This document shows, one piece after another, positions 7,455 through 16,001 of a stretch of DNA of 64,000 nt; positions within the stretch are counted from its first letter, which is position 1, and every line of letters begins with the position of its first letter. The stretch is from JAWQFO01 sp033436665 (GTDB taxonomy: Bacteria; Pseudomonadota; Alphaproteobacteria; Rhodobacterales; Rhodobacteraceae), in contig NZ_JAWQFO010000002.1 of NCBI RefSeq assembly GCF_033436665.1, positions 434,001 through 498,000 on the forward strand, given 5' to 3'. The notes below the pieces were generated by a model. It saw only the letters and a list, made by a program, of their open reading frames with translations. It was not told the DNA's origin and ran no database searches. Position numbers and translations under genes: made by a program.

Positions 7455-9197
7455 ATGAACCTCTTCGCCGATATTCGCACGCTCGTGATCGAAACGCTGG
7501 ACGCGATGGTCACCGCCGGTCAGTTGCCCGGCGGCCTGTCCTTCGAGAACGTGACGGTCGAGCCGCCGCGCGACGCGGCACATGGCGACATGGCGACCAA
7601 CGCGGCGATGGTGCTGGCCAAGCCCGCCGGGCAAAAGCCGCGCGACATCGCCGAGGCGCTGGCCGCCCGCCTGGCCGAGGACACGCGCATCACCAGCGCC
7701 GAGGTGGCGGGACCGGGCTTTCTCAACCTGCGGCTCGACGCCGGCGTCTGGCAGGGGCTGGTCGGCGCGATCCTCGCCGCCGGTACCGATTACGGGCGCG
7801 ATTGCATCGGAACCGCTGAAAAGGTCAATGTCGAGTACGTCTCGGCCAACCCGACCGGGCCGCTGCATGTCGGACATACGCGCGGCGCGGTCTTCGGTGA
7901 TGCGCTGGCGAGCCTGCTCGACTTCGCGGGTCACGATGTGACGCGCGAATATTACATCAACGACGGCGGCGCGCAGGTCGACGTGCTCGCGCGGTCGGTC
8001 TACCTGCGTTATCTCGAGGCGCACGGGCAAGAGGTCGCCTTCGAGGACGGTACCTACCCGGGCGACTACCTGATCGCCGTGGGCGAGGCGCTCAAGGAAA
8101 AGGTCGGCGACGCCTATGTCGGCAAGGGCGAGGAGGTCTGGCTGCAGGACGTGCGCAATTTCGCCACCGACGCGATGATGGACCTCATCCGCGCCGATCT
8201 GAAGGCGCTGGGCGTCGAAATGGACGTGTTTTACTCCGAAAAGTCTCTTTATGGCACCGGCCGGATCGAGGCGGCGATCGAAGATCTGCGCGGCAAGGGG
8301 CTGATCTATGAGGGCGTGCTCGAACCGCCGAAGGGCAAGGCGCCCGAGGACTGGGAGCCGCGCGAGCAGACGCTCTTCAAGTCGACCGAACATGGCGACG
8401 ACGTCGACCGTCCGGTGATGAAGTCCGACGGCAGCTGGACTTATTTCGCGCCCGACATCGCCTATCACTACGACAAGGTGCAGCGCGGCTTCGACGCTCT
8501 TATCGACGTGTTCGGCGCCGACCACGGCGGCTATGTCAAACGCATGAAGGCGGCGGTCTCGGCGCTCTCTGAGGGCGGCGTGCCGCTCGACGTCAAGCTC
8601 ACCCAGCTGGTCAAGCTCTTCAAGAATGGCGAGCCCTTCAAGATGTCCAAGCGCGCCGGGACCTTCGTCACCCTGCGCGACGTGGTCGAGCAGGTCGGGG
8701 CGGACGTCACACGCTTTGTCATGCTGACGCGCAAGAACGACGCGATGCTCGATTTCGACTTCGACAAGGTGCTCGAGCAAAGCCGCGAGAACCCGGTGTT
8801 CTACGTGCAATACGCTCATGCCCGGGTGGCGAGCGTGCTGCGCAAGGCCGAAGAGGCGGGTGTGGCCGTCGACGACGAGACCCTGCGCGCGGCGGACCTG
8901 AGCAAGCTCGACCACGAGGCCGAACTTGCGATGGCGGCAAAGCTCGCCGAATGGCCGCGGCTGGTCGAAACCGCGGCGCGCACGCATGAGCCGCACCGCG
9001 TCGCCTTTTATCTCTATGACCTCGCCGGCGCCTTCCACGGGCTGTGGAACCGCGGCAACGACGAGACCTCGCTGCGCTTCCTGCAGGACGATGCGCAACA
9101 GTCGCAGGCAAAAATCGCGCTGGCCCGGGCCACGGCAATTGTAATCGCATCCGGCCTCGGTATTCTCGGCGTCACACCGGCCCAGGAAATGCGGTAG
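7455..9197 (+). CDS. argS: Arginyl-tRNA synthetase
   Basis: A 580-aa class I synthetase charging tRNA-Arg. An N-terminal additional domain covers about 1-110. The HIGH-type HVGH is at 138-141 in ANPTGPLHVGHTRG, and the KMSKR loop is near 396-399. The C-terminal helical anticodon-binding domain (DALR) ends at LGVTPAQEMR. The start at 7455 follows GACCAGACG, and the product then begins MNLFADIR as in homologues. A long antisense frame covering this gene is only codon bias. Confidence 0.96.
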   Translation: MNLFADIRTLVIETLDAMVTAGQLPGGLSFENVTVEPPRDAAHGDMATNAAMVLAKPAGQKPRDIAEALAARLAEDTRITSAEVAGPGFLNLRLDAGVWQGLVGAILAAGTDYGRDCIGTAEKVNVEYVSANPTGPLHVGHTRGAVFGDALASLLDFAGHDVTREYYINDGGAQVDVLARSVYLRYLEAHGQEVAFEDGTYPGDYLIAVGEALKEKVGDAYVGKGEEVWLQDVRNFATDAMMDLIRADLKALGVEMDVFYSEKSLYGTGRIEAAIEDLRGKGLIYEGVLEPPKGKAPEDWEPREQTLFKSTEHGDDVDRPVMKSDGSWTYFAPDIAYHYDKVQRGFDALIDVFGADHGGYVKRMKAAVSALSEGGVPLDVKLTQLVKLFKNGEPFKMSKRAGTFVTLRDVVEQVGADVTRFVMLTRKNDAMLDFDFDKVLEQSRENPVFYVQYAHARVASVLRKAEEAGVAVDDETLRAADLSKLDHEAELAMAAKLAEWPRLVETAARTHEPHRVAFYLYDLAGAFHGLWNRGNDETSLRFLQDDAQQSQAKIALARATAIVIASGLGILGVTPAQEMR

Positions 9198-9274
9198 AAA
9201 CCGCAACTGGCGCCGGGCAGGCGTGACAGCAACAGACCCCGATGGCGATGCACCGGACGGGCAGCGAGGCAGAG

Positions 9275-10432
9275 ATGACAGACATGAATTCCTCCCAGCA
9301 CATGGGAGACGATCGTAGTGTACCCGAATTTCAATCCCCGCCGAGATCGCGCGCCAAGTCATTGGTTTTCCTGACCAATGCGGCGGGCGCGGCCGTGTCG
9401 CTGGCGCTGATCGGTGGCATCGCGATGTGGAGTTACAAGCTGGTCATGCGCGACGTGACCGGCATTCCGGTGGTCCGCGCGATGGCCGGAGAAATGCGCG
9501 TTCGGCCCGAGGATCCGGGCGGAATGCAGGCGCGCCACCAGGGCCTTGCCGTGAATGCCGTGGCCGCAGAAGGCGAGGCCGAGGCGCCAGCCGACCGGAT
9601 CGTTCTGGCACCGCGTCCAGCCGCCCTGACCGACGAGGACCAGCCGATCACCCCGCAGGCGGTGGCAGCCGTGCAACAGCCCGACGCCCCGGAAAAAACC
9701 GCCGCGGATGAGGCCAAGGAAACCACGGTTGCCGACATTTCCGAGAGCCTCGCTGCCGGCAATGTCGACGGGCTGGTCGCGCAGTTGACCGACGGTGTGG
9801 CGCCGATCGACGCGGAGGAAGCCACCGAAAACGCCGAGGTCGCCGAGGAGGCTGACGACGGCACCGTGGCGCTGGCCGAGATCGGCGTCGAGACCGCGAC
9901 TGAGGGCACGCCGACCGAACTCGCTGAAGTCATGGACGAAGACGAGACCTCCGACGCCGGGACCGAGATGGCGATCCTCGCGGCCCTTGCTGGCATTCAG
10001 CAGGAGGACGCGCAGGCCGCGACGCCTGCGATCGCGCGCAGCGTGCCGGGCGTCCGGACCTCGATCCGCCCGCGCACCCGGCCCGAGGACGGACCCGAAA
10101 TGCTCATCCGTGCGAGCCTTTCGGCCCCGGCCCCGACACCTGCCGCGGCGTCGAACGAGATCGACGCAACCAAGATCCCGACCGGCACGCGGCTGGCGCA
10201 GCTTGGCGCCTTCGACAGCGTCGAGGTCGCGCGCAGCGAATGGGCGCGCCTCGAAACCCGCTTCGGCGATTACCTGCACGGCAAGTCGCGGGTGATTGAG
10301 AAGGCAAGCTCGGGCGGCCGGACCTTCTACCGGCTGCGCGCGATGGGCTTTACCGATCTGGCCGACGCGCGGCGCTTCTGTTCGACGCTCGTGGCCGAGA
10401 ACGCGGACTGTATTCCGGTCGTCACGCGATGA
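9275..10432 (+). CDS. SPOR-domain inner-membrane protein
   Basis: A protein of about 385 aa. After a short cytoplasmic segment there is one membrane helix (about 28-50: VFLTNAAGAAVSLALIGGIA). Then comes a long Ala/Glu/Asp-rich, probably disordered periplasmic linker (about 70-300) and a C-terminal SPOR domain (about 308-385). SPOR domains bind glycan strands stripped of stem peptides at division septa. ATG 9275 is preferred because it has a GAGGCAG ribosome-binding site; an in-frame ATG at 9242 also exists. Its stop overlaps the nagZ start (ATGA), linking it to peptidoglycan recycling. Confidence 0.85.
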   Translation: MTDMNSSQHMGDDRSVPEFQSPPRSRAKSLVFLTNAAGAAVSLALIGGIAMWSYKLVMRDVTGIPVVRAMAGEMRVRPEDPGGMQARHQGLAVNAVAAEGEAEAPADRIVLAPRPAALTDEDQPITPQAVAAVQQPDAPEKTAADEAKETTVADISESLAAGNVDGLVAQLTDGVAPIDAEEATENAEVAEEADDGTVALAEIGVETATEGTPTELAEVMDEDETSDAGTEMAILAALAGIQQEDAQAATPAIARSVPGVRTSIRPRTRPEDGPEMLIRASLSAPAPTPAAASNEIDATKIPTGTRLAQLGAFDSVEVARSEWARLETRFGDYLHGKSRVIEKASSGGRTFYRLRAMGFTDLADARRFCSTLVAENADCIPVVTR

Positions 10433-11454
10433 CCGCAACGGCGGGGGCGCGGACCTTCGGCGCGACCATTCTCGATGCCGAAGGCTTGCGTCTGACGCCG
10501 CATGAAAAGTCGTTCTTTCGCGAGGCCGACCCGTTCGGCTTCATCCTTTTCGCGCGCAACGTCGACACGCCCGACCAGCTGCGCGCGCTCTGCGACGAAA
10601 TGCGCGCGGCCGTGGGTCGCGATGCACCGATTACCGTCGATCAGGAAGGCGGGCGCGTGCAGCGCCTGCGCGCGCCGCACTGGAGCGACTGGACGCCGCC
10701 GCTCGATTTCGCAGCGGCGGCAGGTGACGTGGCCGAAAAGGCGATGTACCTGCGCTATCGCATCATCGCGCACGAGCTGCGCGTCGTGGGCATCGACAGC
10801 GACTGCGCGCCGATGCTCGACGTCGCCACCGACGCGACCCATGCCTTTTTGCGCAACCGCTGTTACGCGGGCGATCCCGACACGGTGGCGCGGTTGGGTC
10901 AGGCGGTGGCCGAGGGGCTGCTGGCGGGCGGCGTGCTGCCGGTGATGAAGCACATGCCGGGCCACGGTCGCGCCACGCTCGACAGCCACCACGATCTGCC
11001 GCGCGTCACGGCGGCGCGGGACGACCTCGAAGCGGTCGACTTCGCGCCGTTCCGCGCGTTGGCCGATCTGCCGATGGGCATGACGGGGCATCTGGTCTTC
11101 GAGGCGCTCGACGACGCGCCCGCAACGCAATCGCCGCGGCTCATCAATCTGATCCGCGACGAGATCGGGTTCGACGGCCTGCTGATGACCGACGATCTGT
11201 CGATGAACGCGCTCAGCGGCAGCTACGGCGCGCGCGCCCGCGCCGCCCTCGACGCCGGTTGCGACGTGGCGCTGCTGTGCAACCGCTCGCTTGCAGAGCG
11301 GCAGGAGGCGACGGAGGCCGCCGGCCGGATGACGGCAGCGGCGCAGGCCCGTGCCGAACGGGCGCTGGCCGCGCGCCGGGCCCCCGACGATATTGACATT
11401 GCCGCCGCTCGTGCGCAGCTTGAGACGCTGTTGAGCGGACGGGACGATGGCTGA
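10429..11454 (+). CDS. nagZ: Beta-N-acetylhexosaminidase (GH3)
   Basis: A 341-aa cytoplasmic glycoside hydrolase family 3 enzyme that removes GlcNAc from 1,6-anhydro-MurNAc muropeptides during cell-wall recycling. Diagnostic motifs are DQEGGRVQRL near 65, KHMPGHG...DSHHDLP near 174 (the flexible loop with the catalytic His) and MTDDLSMNAL near 252 containing the Asp nucleophile. It overlaps both neighbours (4 nt with the SPOR gene, 8 nt with scpA), so translation is probably coupled. AnmK, which acts on the next intermediate of this pathway, is elsewhere in the window. Confidence 0.93.
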   Translation: MTATAGARTFGATILDAEGLRLTPHEKSFFREADPFGFILFARNVDTPDQLRALCDEMRAAVGRDAPITVDQEGGRVQRLRAPHWSDWTPPLDFAAAAGDVAEKAMYLRYRIIAHELRVVGIDSDCAPMLDVATDATHAFLRNRCYAGDPDTVARLGQAVAEGLLAGGVLPVMKHMPGHGRATLDSHHDLPRVTAARDDLEAVDFAPFRALADLPMGMTGHLVFEALDDAPATQSPRLINLIRDEIGFDGLLMTDDLSMNALSGSYGARARAALDAGCDVALLCNRSLAERQEATEAAGRMTAAAQARAERALAARRAPDDIDIAAARAQLETLLSGRDDG

Positions 11455-12238
11455 ACCCACATTCGAAGAAGACAGCACCTCCGTTGCCGACCGCCTCGCC
11501 GCCGAGGCCCTGATCGTCGACGTGGACGGCTTTGAGGGGCCGCTGGACGTGCTGCTGACGCTGAGCCGGACCCAGAAGGTCGACCTGCGCAAGATTTCGG
11601 TGCTGGCGCTGGCCCGGCAATACCTCGCCTTCGTCGAGAAGGCCAAGAAGCTGCGCCTCGAGCTTGCCGCCGACTACCTGGTGATGGCGGCCTGGCTCGC
11701 CTTCCTGAAGTCGCGCCTGCTGCTGCCGCCTGATCCGGAAGAGGAAGGTCCGAGCGGCGAAGAGATGGCCGCGCACCTGGCCTTCCAGCTCGAACGGTTG
11801 CAGGCGATGCGCGATGCTGCGGCCCGGCTGATGGGCCGTGACCAGCTTGGCCGCGACTTCTTTGCGCGCGGCCAGACCCAGGAGGTGACCAGCCTGCGCC
11901 GGGTGACCTACACCGCCACGCTGCTCGATCTCATGCAGGGCTACGCGCGCATCCGCACCCGCGACGAGTTCCGTCCGTTCGTGATGGACCGCGATCACGT
12001 CTTCACCATGGAGCAGGCGCTCGAGCGGATGCGCGGCCTGATCGGTTTCGCGGGTGACTGGACCGAGATTTCCAGCTATCTGCCGGACGGCTGGGAAACC
12101 GACCCCGCGCGCCGGCGCTCGGCCACGGCCGCGACCTTCGCCGCCTCGCTGGAACTGGTCAAGGAAGGCCATCTCGAGATCCGGCAGGGCGATACCTTCG
12201 CGCCGATCCAAATCCGAAGAAAGGATCCCCGGACGTGA
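11447..12238 (+). CDS. scpA: Segregation and condensation protein A
   Basis: A 263-aa kleisin subunit that joins Smc and ScpB to form the bacterial condensin. The N-terminal signature is VDGFEGPLDVLLTLSRTQKVDL (about 24-45), followed by YLVMAAWLAFLKSRLLLP near 75. A C-terminal winged helix ends in EGHLEIRQGDTFAPI. It overlaps nagZ by 8 nt at the start and scpB by 4 nt at the end, an order commonly seen in Rhodobacteraceae. Confidence 0.93.
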   Translation: MAEPTFEEDSTSVADRLAAEALIVDVDGFEGPLDVLLTLSRTQKVDLRKISVLALARQYLAFVEKAKKLRLELAADYLVMAAWLAFLKSRLLLPPDPEEEGPSGEEMAAHLAFQLERLQAMRDAAARLMGRDQLGRDFFARGQTQEVTSLRRVTYTATLLDLMQGYARIRTRDEFRPFVMDRDHVFTMEQALERMRGLIGFAGDWTEISSYLPDGWETDPARRRSATAATFAASLELVKEGHLEIRQGDTFAPIQIRRKDPRT

Positions 12239-12900
12239 ACGACCGCGCCGAAACGCCGGAGACAGAGGAAAGCCTCTTCGATGCCCCGCCAATGGCCGAG
12301 CAGGAGCGCATGGTTGAGGCGATCCTCTTTGCCACCGCCGAGCCGGTGAGCGTGTCCGAACTGGCCGGGCGGATGCCGCACGGCTGCGATCCGGCCGAGG
12401 CGCTGGTGCATCTGCGCAAGCGTTACGAGGGGCGCGGCGTCACCGTAATGAAGATCGGCGACGCCTGGGCGCTGCGCACCGCGCCGGACCTCGGGTTCCT
12501 GATGCAGCGCGAGACTGTCGAGACCCGCAAGCTGAGCCGGGCCGCCATCGAAACGCTGGCGATCATCGCCTACCACCAGCCGGTGACGCGGGCCGAGATC
12601 GAGGAGATTCGCGGCGTTTCGGTGTCGCGCGGGACGGTCGACCAGTTGCTCGAGATGGAGTGGATCCGCTTCGGGCGCCGCAAGATGACACCGGGCCGGC
12701 CGGTGACTTTCGTGGTAACGCAGGGCTTTCTCGACCATTTCGGCCTCGAGAATGCGCGCGATCTGCCGGGGCTCAAGGAACTGCGCGCTGCCGGCCTGCT
12801 CGAGAACCGCCCGCCGCCGGGCAGCGGGCCGCTGAAACCCGACGACGAGGATGCCGAAGACGAGAGCCCGGAAGGCCAGAGCGAACTTTTCGAGGACTGA
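12235..12900 (+). CDS. scpB: Segregation and condensation protein B
   Basis: A 221-aa partner of ScpA consisting of two winged-helix domains (about 18-100 and 101-180), with family motifs VEAILFATAEPVS and AAIETLAIIAYHQPVTRAEIEEIRGVS. The C-terminal 35 residues are an acidic, Pro-rich tail. The start is GTG at 12235, overlapping the scpA stop as GTGA; no ATG fits better. Confidence 0.93.
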   Translation: MNDRAETPETEESLFDAPPMAEQERMVEAILFATAEPVSVSELAGRMPHGCDPAEALVHLRKRYEGRGVTVMKIGDAWALRTAPDLGFLMQRETVETRKLSRAAIETLAIIAYHQPVTRAEIEEIRGVSVSRGTVDQLLEMEWIRFGRRKMTPGRPVTFVVTQGFLDHFGLENARDLPGLKELRAAGLLENRPPPGSGPLKPDDEDAEDESPEGQSELFED

Positions 12901-12938
12901 GACGGCCGCGCGCCGCGACCGGAAGAGGAGGACTGCGA

Positions 12939-13136
12939 ATGCAACGCATGCTGACGATGATCCTGCGCATCGTGATCCAGCGCCTGCTCAACAAAGGCAT
13001 CGACGCGGGTTTCGATCATTTCAGCAAGGGGGCCGGCGCACCCGGTCAGGGCAAGCAGGGGCGCAAACAGGCAAAAGGTTCGGTGCGCAAGGCCCGACGG
13101 ACTTCGCGGCTCATCCGGCGCGGTATGAAATTTTGA
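12939..13136 (+). CDS. Small basic protein of unknown function
   Basis: 65 aa, ATG at 12939 behind a strong AGAGGAGG ribosome-binding site, 38 nt after scpB. The N-terminal half (MQRMLTMILRIVIQRLLNKGID) is an amphipathic or hydrophobic helix. The C-terminal half is a Lys/Arg-rich tail ending in a run of arginines. It has no recognisable domain. In many Rhodobacteraceae the tatABC genes follow scpB; here this gene occupies that spot and the next gene is convergent. The ribosome-binding site and operon position support expression. Confidence 0.65.
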   Translation: MQRMLTMILRIVIQRLLNKGIDAGFDHFSKGAGAPGQGKQGRKQAKGSVRKARRTSRLIRRGMKF

Positions 13137-13145
13137 GCTTTCCCG

Positions 13146-14222
13146 TCAGGCGGCTGCGAAGTGTTTCGAGAGCTTCAGGCCCTGGCCCTGGTAGTTCGAG
13201 GCGATGCCGGACCCGTAAAGCTGCGTCGGCGCTTCGGCCATGCGTTCGTAGACGAGACGGCCCACAACCTGCCCGTGCTCGAGAACGAACGGCGCCTCGT
13301 GACACCGCACTTCCAGCACGCCGCGCGAGCCTGCGCCGCCGGCCGCCGCATGGCCGAAGCCCGGGTCGAAGAACCCGGCGTAATGCACGCGGAACTCGCC
13401 GACCATCGCAAGGTAGGGCGCCATCTCGGCAGCGAAAGCGGGCGGGATCGTGACCGCCTCGCGGCTTACCAGGATGTAGAATGCGCCGGGATCGAGGATT
13501 ATGCGCCCGTTGTCGGTATGCACCTCTTCCCAGTATTCCGCCGGGGGGTACTGCCCGATGCGGTCGAGGTCGATGGCCCCGGTATGCGGCTTGGCGCGAT
13601 ACCCGACCAGGGTCGCGCCGGCAGGGCGCAGGTCGACAGAGAAACCGAGCCCGTCATCGATTACCGCCGGGCCGTCGACCAGGGGCGTGTGCGCGTGCAA
13701 GTCGCCCAGCTCGCCGTCGCTCAGCACCGCCTGTCCGCGCCGGAACCGGACCTGGTTGAGCCGCATGCCGGGCCGGACCAGCACCGAAAACGAGCGCGGG
13801 CAGATTTCGGCGTAGAGCGGCCCGTCATAGCCCGGCGCGATCCGGTCGAACTCGGTGCCGCCGTCGGTGATGGTGCGGGTGAGCAGGTCAAGCCGTCCGG
13901 TCGAGCTCTTGGCATTCGCCACCGCCGTTATGTCGAAGGGCAGGGCAAGCGACTCCATCAGCGGCACGACGTAGACGCAGCCCTTTTCCAGCACCGCGCC
14001 GTTCGTAAGGTCGATCTCGTGCATGCCGAACTCGTCGAGCCGTTCGGTGACCGTGCGGCCGGTCCCCGCAAGAAACGAGGCGCGCACGCGAAAGGCGCGA
14101 CTGCCAAGACGCAAATCGAGGCTCGCGGGCTGGATCTGGGCCTCGGTGACGGCGTGTGCCGCGCGGATTTCTCCGGCCTCGATCATCGCCGCGATGGACT
14201 GGTTTGGAAGAACGCCGCTCAT
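13146..14222 (-). CDS. dcd: 2'-Deoxycytidine 5'-triphosphate deaminase, long two-domain form
   Basis: A 358-aa enzyme, about twice the size of E. coli Dcd (about 190 aa), made of two dUTPase-like jelly-roll units. This is the long form found in alphaproteobacteria. It deaminates dCTP to dUTP for thymidylate synthesis. Visible blocks are AKSSTGRLDLLTR near 120, the substrate-loop type segment, and the C-terminal FFDPGFGHA...VLEVRCHEAPFVLEHGQ. The start at 14222 (MSGVLPNQSIAAMIEAG) fits homologues better than the in-frame start further upstream. tRNA-Pro lies just upstream on the same strand. Confidence 0.85.
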   Translation of the reverse strand: MSGVLPNQSIAAMIEAGEIRAAHAVTEAQIQPASLDLRLGSRAFRVRASFLAGTGRTVTERLDEFGMHEIDLTNGAVLEKGCVYVVPLMESLALPFDITAVANAKSSTGRLDLLTRTITDGGTEFDRIAPGYDGPLYAEICPRSFSVLVRPGMRLNQVRFRRGQAVLSDGELGDLHAHTPLVDGPAVIDDGLGFSVDLRPAGATLVGYRAKPHTGAIDLDRIGQYPPAEYWEEVHTDNGRIILDPGAFYILVSREAVTIPPAFAAEMAPYLAMVGEFRVHYAGFFDPGFGHAAAGGAGSRGVLEVRCHEAPFVLEHGQVVGRLVYERMAEAPTQLYGSGIASNYQGQGLKLSKHFAAA

Positions 14223-14289
14223 CTGACTGCTCCCGGACACGCGGACGCCCGCGTCGCAAGGGCGCGGGCGCTCCACGAAGTGCGGTTCT

Positions 14290-14366
14290 TGGTCGGGCTA
14301 GCAGGACTTGAACCTGCGACCTTCCGTCCCCCAGACGGACGCGCTACCAGGCTGCGCCATAGCCCG
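14290..14366 (-). tRNA. tRNA-Pro (anticodon GGG)
   Basis: Read on the minus strand, the 77 nt form a full cloverleaf. The 7-bp acceptor stem is CGGGCTA with TAGCCCG, the discriminator is A and CCA is encoded. The D-arm has GCGC...GCGC, the anticodon stem TCCGT/ACGGA encloses loop CTGGGGG, and the T-arm is GCAGG TTCAAGT CCTGC. The anticodon GGG reads CCC/CCU proline codons. Acceptor C1-G72 fits bacterial tRNA-Pro. Confidence 0.95.
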
Positions 14367-14418
14367 ACTTGCCGCGTTTCATACCCGATCTGAGAGCAGG
14401 GGCAAGGCCGAATTGCGC

Positions 14419-15600
14419 TCACGCCCCGTCTTTGCCGTGCGTGTCCCCGGCGAGACTGTCGTGCACCCGCGCAAGCCGCGCGAGCAGCGGCCGCAATTCG
14501 TCCGCCTGGCGTTTCGACAACCGGCGCGGCGGGTGCAGGGCGCTCAGAACCGAGGGCCGTGCGGGTATTTCGTCTTCCGCCCGAAGCGGCGGGATGTCGA
14601 CGACGCGGGGTTTGGGCGCGGTGGCATCCGATTGCGATGCGTCCTGGGCATCTGCAGTGTCTGCGGTGTGCTCGGCGTATAGCGGCTCGGCATTTTCGGG
14701 GCCATCCACCTCCGCCGAGGAGAGGTCGTGCGTCTCCGCAGGCTCAGGTGTGGGTTCTGCTTCGGAGGCCGTACGGGGCAGGCCGTCGTCGGCTGCCGCA
14801 TCCGGCACCGGCGGCTCCGCCGTCTCGGGCGTGCGGTGGCGGCGGAAGCTCGGCATGCTCATCGGAGCCTCGGCGTCGGGCACATCCCCGTCATCCGGAT
14901 CGTCCGCGAAGAGGTTTCCTGCCTCCTCCGCCTCAGGCGCCTCGTCGCTGATCTCGCCGGCCTCGATGCGCGCGGCACCTTGGACCGCGTCGCTCTGGGC
15001 ATCCTCGGCTGCGGCGTCTCCGGCGCTCTCCTCCTCGGTGGTCTCGGGGGTCTCGGGCGCGCGCGCCGCGTCCATCATCGGCAGGTCGGCCTGCGGGGAT
15101 GCCTCGTCCGTTTCCGACCCCGGACCGGAAGGGTCTTGGGCAATCTCAGGCTCGGGGGCATTATCCTCCGGCGCTTGGGTAGGTTCCGGGGCTTCGGCCG
15201 CTTTCGACGCGCTTGCACGGTCCTCGAACGGTAGCACGACACCGGTATCCGGTTCCGGCTCGGCCACGGTAAAGCGCGCGGTCTCTGGCGCGGTATCGCT
15301 GTCGAGCACCGCCAGCGTCAGGTCGTCGAGCGGCTGGGACAGGTCCGCGACATGGCTCATGCCGTGCTCGCGCAGGATCTTCTGCACCCCCTTGATGGTC
15401 AGCCCGTCCTCATGCAGCAGCTTCTTGATGCCCCCCAGCAAGAGCATGTCCGAGGGCCGGTAATAGCGCCGTCCCCCGGCCCGCTTGACCGGTTTCACCT
15501 GGGTGAACTTGCTTTCCCAGAAGCGCAGCACATGCGCCTGAACGCCGAGCCAGTCTGCGACTTCGGAGATGGTGCGGAACGCGTCGGGCGATTTGGCCAT
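14419..15600 (-). CDS. MerR-family transcriptional regulator with long acidic tail
   Basis: A 393-aa protein. Residues 10-80 are a MerR winged helix-turn-helix (ISEVADWLGVQAHVLRFWESKF, then GGRRYYRPSDMLLL). From about 95 to 350 the chain is a low-complexity Ala/Glu/Asp/Pro region with no predicted fold, ending in a short basic segment (PPRRLSKRQADELRPLLARL). No effector cysteines typical of metal-sensing MerR proteins are seen. It starts 4 nt after the ihfA stop, so the two are cotranscribed. The combination next to ihfA is common in this family of bacteria; its targets are unknown. Confidence 0.88.
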   Translation of the reverse strand: MAKSPDAFRTISEVADWLGVQAHVLRFWESKFTQVKPVKRAGGRRYYRPSDMLLLGGIKKLLHEDGLTIKGVQKILREHGMSHVADLSQPLDDLTLAVLDSDTAPETARFTVAEPEPDTGVVLPFEDRASASKAAEAPEPTQAPEDNAPEPEIAQDPSGPGSETDEASPQADLPMMDAARAPETPETTEEESAGDAAAEDAQSDAVQGAARIEAGEISDEAPEAEEAGNLFADDPDDGDVPDAEAPMSMPSFRRHRTPETAEPPVPDAAADDGLPRTASEAEPTPEPAETHDLSSAEVDGPENAEPLYAEHTADTADAQDASQSDATAPKPRVVDIPPLRAEDEIPARPSVLSALHPPRRLSKRQADELRPLLARLARVHDSLAGDTHGKDGA

Positions 15601-15604
15601 CAGA

Positions 15605-15907
15605 TCAGGTCTTGTTGCCCTCGGCCACCCGGTCCTTCATCAGGTGCGACGGGCGGAAGGTCAGCACCCGGCGCGGGTTGATCGGAACCTCTTCGCCGGT
15701 CTTTGGGTTGCGGCCCATCCGGGCCGACTTGTTGCGCACAGAGAAGGTGCCGAAGCTCGAGATCTTCACCTGTTCGCCGCGCACCAGAGCGTCGGACATG
15801 TGCTCGAGAACGGATTCCACGAGCTGCGCGCTTTCGTTGCGCGACAACCCGACCTCGCGGAACACGGCTTCGCTGAGATCCATTCGGGTCAGGGTTTTCT
15901 CGGCCAT
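15605..15907 (-). CDS. ihfA: Integration host factor subunit alpha
   Basis: A 100-aa DNA-bending protein of the HU/IHF family, which pairs with IHF beta. It begins MAEKTLTRMDLSEAVFREVGLSRNES and contains VKISSFGTFSVRNKSARMGRNPKTGEE and INPRRVLTFRPS, the arm and Pro-tip sequence of IHF alpha. The ATG at 15907 gives the canonical N-terminus. A promoter-like element lies 22-52 nt upstream. Confidence 0.95.
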   Translation of the reverse strand: MAEKTLTRMDLSEAVFREVGLSRNESAQLVESVLEHMSDALVRGEQVKISSFGTFSVRNKSARMGRNPKTGEEVPINPRRVLTFRPSHLMKDRVAEGNKT

Positions 15908-15929
15908 CTCTTCCCCCTCGTTTCCGGCA

Positions 15930-15959
15930 ACCATAGGTCCGGGGGTTTTTCCGAGTCAA
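15930..15959 (-). promoter_or_regulatory. Putative promoter of ihfA-merR
   Basis: On the minus strand TTGACT (15954-15959) is separated by 18 nt from TATGGT (15930-15935). The -35 matches consensus at 5/6 and the -10 at 4/6. It would give a very short leader of about 16 nt before the ihfA ATG, and would let ihfA and merR be expressed separately from plsX-fabH. Confidence 0.45.
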
Positions 15960-16001
15960 TATCAATGGCTTGGCGGACGGCGCTTTGGCGGTGGTTCGCC
16001 C

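Noticed and set aside
7326..9362. 678-codon open frame antisense to argS
   Set aside because: Pure codon-bias shadow: His/Arg/Leu-rich composition, no domain, and argS on the other strand has all its motifs.
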